A DNA stretch of 64,000 bases from an uncultured Spirochaetaceae bacterium (GTDB lineage Bacteria > Spirochaetota > Spirochaetia > Treponematales > Treponemataceae): contig CADBSK010000015.1 in assembly GCA_902797305.1 (NCBI GenBank), positions 62,001-126,000 on the forward strand. Reading direction: 5' to 3'. This document shows positions 60,778 through 64,000 of this stretch, one piece after another. Both the position numbers and the translations under genes were made by a program. The notes under the pieces are model-generated. The model made no database searches. It saw only the letters and a list, made by a program, of their open reading frames with translations, and was not told where the DNA came from. Position 1 is the stretch's first letter. Each line of letters begins with the position of its first letter.

Positions 60778-62037
60778 TTATTTAAAAATTATGCTCGGAA
60801 ATAATGAAAATATATGAACCGATTTATCAATTACAGTATATAGAATTTTCATTAAAAATGCACCTGCTGCACCTAATGGAGGAACTAATATTCCTAAAAT
60901 AAAAAAGAAAATTCCTGTATAAATAAACATTGTTATTAATGGTGAAACAAATATTGTTGAAACTAGTCCTATTGGAGTTAATAATCCTAATTGTTTTACA
61001 CAAACCGGGAGGGTAAATGTTTGAGAAGCAAAACTGGAACTTAATGAAGAGGCTGTATATTCTGGTAATATTTTTTGCATTATATTTTGTACACCGTGAC
61101 TAAGGATTAAAATTCCTCCTATGGCGCCATAGCTTAACTTAAAACTTAATTCTGCAGTGTCCCAGGGTCTGGTTATACAATGTATAATAAAAGAAATACA
61201 AAAGACTTTTGTCATAGTTATAGATTTGTTTTTTAGCATAAGAATAAATAATCCTGTTAAGGAAAATAACAAAGCTCTGTATAACGAAGGACTGATACCT
61301 GCAAACCATACAAAAAATAAAATAAATGAAATTTGACCTAATAAAATAATTGTTTTTTTCTTAAATATTGAAAAAATTTTTTTAGCAAGATTATTAAAAA
61401 GAGATAAATGCATACCGCTTAAAGCTAAAATATGACTTAAACCTGCGTTTTTAAAATTATCAGATAAAACTGGATCCGTGTATTCCCGTATTCCGGATAA
61501 AAGCGCTAAAAATAAACCTCCAGCCTTACCCCATGAATAGCAATATCGTCTAAAATAAATTCTTAATACTCCCCTAAACTTTTTTATTTTACTTAAAATT
61601 CCATTTGATATTTGTATATTCTGGGCCTGTAAACAAAAAAATTGACCATTTTGAAAATAGCCTTTGAGTTTTAAATCAAAACCTTCTTCGCAGATAATTG
61701 CGTTTTTAACTCCGGAACTAGAATATAATTTATCTGGCATATAGGATTCAACAAATTTCCCGGGAATAAGTGCTGTTGTATAGCCTTTTGAACTATAGGC
61801 TGCAATTTTATCTGGAGATTTTTCTTCGTATACAGTAATTGGTTTTACAAGAACTTGATAATTTTTTTCTCCTTTTTTAATAGGATTTGAACAAACGGTA
61901 CAATCAATTTGATTTATATTAGTTTGCGACAAAAGAGATACAAATGAAGAATGAGATTTGGGAATTAAAATTCCTGTCCAGAGAAAAAATATAATTAAAA
62001 CTGTCGTAATATGGAGAACACTTATTCTATTTACCAT
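60778..62037 (-). CDS. ComEC/Rec2-family competence membrane protein, short form
   Basis: 419 residues with about eight to nine membrane segments. The competence-domain signature AGLSHILALSGMHLSLFNNL lies near residues 205-225, with GISPSLYRALLFSLTGLF near 250. An N-terminal periplasmic OB-like part with CTVCSNPIKKGEKNYQVLVK precedes it. ComEC forms the inner-membrane channel for DNA uptake in competent bacteria. Full-length forms carry a C-terminal metallo-beta-lactamase domain of about 250 residues, absent here. The start overlaps the preceding gene by 7 bases. No other com or pilus gene is in the window. Confidence 0.82.
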   Translation of the reverse strand: MVNRISVLHITTVLIIFFLWTGILIPKSHSSFVSLLSQTNINQIDCTVCSNPIKKGEKNYQVLVKPITVYEEKSPDKIAAYSSKGYTTALIPGKFVESYMPDKLYSSSGVKNAIICEEGFDLKLKGYFQNGQFFCLQAQNIQISNGILSKIKKFRGVLRIYFRRYCYSWGKAGGLFLALLSGIREYTDPVLSDNFKNAGLSHILALSGMHLSLFNNLAKKIFSIFKKKTIILLGQISFILFFVWFAGISPSLYRALLFSLTGLFILMLKNKSITMTKVFCISFIIHCITRPWDTAELSFKLSYGAIGGILILSHGVQNIMQKILPEYTASSLSSSFASQTFTLPVCVKQLGLLTPIGLVSTIFVSPLITMFIYTGIFFFILGILVPPLGAAGAFLMKILYTVIDKSVHIFSLFPSIIFK

Positions 62038-63209
62038 TTAAGTTTTGCCAAAGCACTTCGAGCCTGGGCAATAACTGTATCTGAGTAATTGTAATATGTA
62101 ACTCCAAGTAATGAATCAAATGCATTCTTATCGCCAATAGCTCCAAGAGAAGATATTATAGCGAGGACAACCTTTTCTGAAGGTAAAGAACCATTTTTTT
62201 CCATACTTTTATTTATTGAAGAAAGATAATCCGACAAGGGTGTAACACAATCCATAGGTGCAACAACGGGTAATGCTTTTATTACATCTGCAAAATTATC
62301 TTCATGTAATGCAGTTTGTTCATATTCTTGTTTTGCAATAGAAAAATATACTAAGCAGGTAGCAGCGGCCCGTGGCCAGTTTAAATCTGCAAGAATCGTA
62401 TAGGAGTCCAGTTGCAAAGCAATAAGTTCTTCTGTTACAGAATCAGTTTCCTCTACGATATAAATCGTTCTAGAAAGTACATTTTCCGCAATATCAGCAA
62501 CAAAACTTTTAGAAATTTCCTGATTTTTTGTCATTAAATCCAAAATAAATCTACACTCTTCTGTGGAACTTTTTTGAATCATGCTTAAAAGTTTATCTGG
62601 ATTTTTTTCTGAAAGAACTGCTAAAGAATTCTTTAAGTCAGACTGGTATTGATTCCAGTTAGAGTCATTAATTTTATTGAAAAGGATTTCAAAAGTCTGT
62701 GCGTTTCCATAAGTTTTTAGTGTTTTAATAGAAGCTGTTAAAATGCTATAACTTTCAGAATCAGGTTCAGCGTTTTGAACATATTCATTGAGCAAGTTAG
62801 TAAATTTTTCACCAGGTAAACCTGAGTTTTCTAACTTTGTTAATATGGCAGTTTTTACGGTAGGATCCTCAAAGGATTCGTAAACTGAAAGAAATTTATC
62901 AGAAACGAATGCCTGATTCTCATAGTTAAGACTATCTATGTAGGCTTGAGGCATAGATAAAACTCCAGCTACAACAAGTGCATTTAATTCTCTGTCGTTT
63001 TCTAGGATATCTTTATTTTCCAGGGCAAAATCAATTGCGGCTTTTGATAAAATTTCAGCATTCTGACTGTCAGCTTGTTTTACTATAAATGTTTTTTCCT
63101 GTATGCTGCCTTTAACAAAACTTTTTAATTCTTCTGAGATTTGAGCAAAGCTTGATGTTGCAGCGACAGTAAAAATAATTGTACTAAAAATTCTTTTTAA
63201 TTTTTTCAT
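62031..63209 (-). CDS. Exported helical-repeat protein, HEAT-like, function unknown
   Basis: 392 residues. A signal peptide (MKKLKRIFSTIIFTVAATSSFA) ends before QISEEL. The mature protein is almost all helix, with recurring paired helices of HEAT or armadillo style (LEENPDKLL-like ALENKDILENDRELNALVVAGVLS, FEILFNKINDSNWNQYQSDLKNSLAVL as regions, and VVLAIISSLGAIGDKNAFDSLLGV near the end). The final GAIGDKNAFDSLLGV resembles a HEAT unit. It should act in the periplasm as a scaffold. GGAGG lies 5 bases before ATG. Function is unknown. Confidence 0.75.
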   Translation of the reverse strand: MKKLKRIFSTIIFTVAATSSFAQISEELKSFVKGSIQEKTFIVKQADSQNAEILSKAAIDFALENKDILENDRELNALVVAGVLSMPQAYIDSLNYENQAFVSDKFLSVYESFEDPTVKTAILTKLENSGLPGEKFTNLLNEYVQNAEPDSESYSILTASIKTLKTYGNAQTFEILFNKINDSNWNQYQSDLKNSLAVLSEKNPDKLLSMIQKSSTEECRFILDLMTKNQEISKSFVADIAENVLSRTIYIVEETDSVTEELIALQLDSYTILADLNWPRAAATCLVYFSIAKQEYEQTALHEDNFADVIKALPVVAPMDCVTPLSDYLSSINKSMEKNGSLPSEKVVLAIISSLGAIGDKNAFDSLLGVTYYNYSDTVIAQARSALAKLKW

Positions 63210-63221
63210 ACTGCCTCCTGA

Positions 63222-64000
63222 CTATATAACAGATAAATCATCATCGGAATCATCGGTTACAGAATTATCCGGGATATTATCTTTATTTTTTAATACTTCA
63301 TCAGTATCCAAAATAGAATCGTTTAGTGTGCTTCCTGAATCTTCCAGTGGAAGTGTTTCAATTGGTTCTTCAGATTTTGATTCTGCCGAAACTGAATCAG
63401 TTGGGAGGTCTGAAGATACTTCATCTTCATCCATTGAAATTGCGTCGTAAATTTCTTTTTCTTTTTCAGGAAGAATATTATAAACATAGCTTAAAACCTG
63501 ATTTCTCATAGTTTTGTCTATATGTATACATTCAAAATGCAGTCGTGACTGATTGATTTCTGCATTGTATTCAACAGTTCGAACAACGCCAAACATTACA
63601 ATTAGATGTCCGTCAAGCTGATATTGTAATCGAATCTGAATATTTGGCATGCCTTTGCCTCCGATTCGAATCAATGCTCCGTTTTCAGAAATGTCTTCAA
63701 GTAAGCATTTGTATCCAGGTTTTGTTTCTACAGAGTTGTAGTCAATAACCTGAGTTTGAAGAATATACATATTGCAAATAATGTGACATTTAGCACGAAT
63801 GGCATTGCGTTTTTGAGTTCTTATTAAATTATTTGAATGCTCAATAAAAAGTGCCGGCTTACCTAAAAAAATACCGTTTCCGTTTACTTTTGTATCGAAT
63901 ACATATCGGGCATCTCCTTTTCGCCATAAGTAAACACTGATGGACTTTCCAATCCATTCCTGTCCTTCAACAGTAATAGCTCCTTTTTGGGTTGGAATTC
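63222..64000 (-). CDS. PilZ-domain c-di-GMP receptor protein (5' end outside window)
   Basis: The frame is open from 64000 down, so the start is outside. The visible part reads ITVEGQEWIGKSISVYLWRKG and later EHSNNLIRTQKRNAIRAKCHI, which contains the PilZ RxxxR motif (R-N-A-I-R, near 63803-63820), and then LEDISENGALI, the D/NxSxxG motif. These two motifs together form the c-di-GMP site. The N-terminal part suits a YcgR-like brake domain. The last 50 residues are acidic and Ser-rich (TDDSDDDLSVI). The Met at 63770 is inside the domain and not the start. The gene leads the minus-strand operon continuing to 56931 and lies 12 bases before the HEAT-like gene. Confidence 0.85.
   Translation of the reverse strand, partial: IPTQKGAITVEGQEWIGKSISVYLWRKGDARYVFDTKVNGNGIFLGKPALFIEHSNNLIRTQKRNAIRAKCHIICNMYILQTQVIDYNSVETKPGYKCLLEDISENGALIRIGGKGMPNIQIRLQYQLDGHLIVMFGVVRTVEYNAEINQSRLHFECIHIDKTMRNQVLSYVYNILPEKEKEIYDAISMDEDEVSSDLPTDSVSAESKSEEPIETLPLEDSGSTLNDSILDTDEVLKNKDNIPDNSVTDDSDDDLSVI

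Noticed and set aside
1-64000. CRISPR arrays, complete insertion sequences, toxin-antitoxin pairs, prophage structural genes.
   Set aside because: No regularly spaced repeats, transposase ORFs with inverted ends, or such gene pairs were recognised on either strand.

Overview
The window reads as a chromosomal segment of a spirochaete of the genus Treponema or a close relative. The DNA is AT-rich, and the gene blocks rpsF-ssb-rpsR-rplI-dnaB, dnaG-rpoD and mreB-mreC-mreD-pbp2-rodA match the arrangement known from treponemes. Exported proteins carry short spirochaete-type signal peptides or lipoboxes. Leucine/threonine biosynthesis genes, glycogen synthase and luxS fit a free-living or gut/rumen commensal better than the reduced syphilis spirochaete. 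This assignment is inferred from gene content; no alignment was run.

Layout. 1-4706: C-terminal part of an AddB-like nuclease, then AddA helicase-nuclease. 4703-6152 (minus): WYL regulator plus a small GGRP-motif protein. 6222-6355: a promoter, a structured RNA of about 99 nt and a terminator, followed by rpsD. 7215-10137: murC, yicC and a cytidylate kinase-like gene. 10209-13286 (minus): leuCD, a D-2-hydroxyacid dehydrogenase and a metal-binding-fold protein without CxxC. 13385-18817 (minus): rlmN, TPR protein, small protein, rsmD and an exported ankyrin protein. 18960-22258: the rpsF to dnaB cluster. 22376-23033: tRNA-Gly and dCMP deaminase. 23117-28738 (minus): thrC, lipoprotein, alr, folC, luxS. 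28845-35135: lipoprotein, trpS, the CCA-adding enzyme and a membrane protein (both minus), SPFH-like protein, aroH and glycogen synthase. 35198-35357: tRNA-Thr and tRNA-Tyr. 35460-42420: MBL hydrolase, mltG, dnaG, rpoD, zinc-ribbon protein and rnpB. 42438-49033: TPR protein and the rod-shape operon. 49078-53831 (minus): hemW and mfd. 53890-55704: exported protein, degenerate receiver and zinc-ribbon membrane protein. 55742-56922: tRNA-Leu with a frameshifted tyrosine recombinase. 56931-64000 (minus): a long operon of two pseudouridine synthases, a small exported protein, yggS, rsmA, a short ComEC, an exported helical protein and a PilZ protein cut by the window edge.

How the genes work together. 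The window is dominated by housekeeping: translation and RNA maturation (rpsD, rpsF, rpsR, rplI, trpS, rnpB, four tRNAs, rlmN, rsmD, rsmA, RluA-type enzymes, CCA-adding enzyme), replication and repair (addAB, dnaB, dnaG, ssb, mfd) and cell wall and shape (murC, alr, mltG, mreBCD, pbp2, rodA). None of the four tRNAs encodes its 3' CCA, so they depend on the CCA-adding enzyme at 30508-31893.

The least ordinary signals are the structured RNA before rpsD, which can form two mutually exclusive folds like an attenuator or riboswitch; the recombinase beside tRNA-Leu, intact except for one base in a run of nine A; the repeat and hairpin insert between rpsR and rplI; a candidate leaderless murC transcript; and the small operon with a receiver domain that has lost its phosphorylation site. 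I did not find a CRISPR array, a complete insertion sequence, a replication origin or a clear multi-gene defence island. Several gene starts were moved because a TTGGAG-type ribosome-binding site contains a TTG that imitates a start codon.
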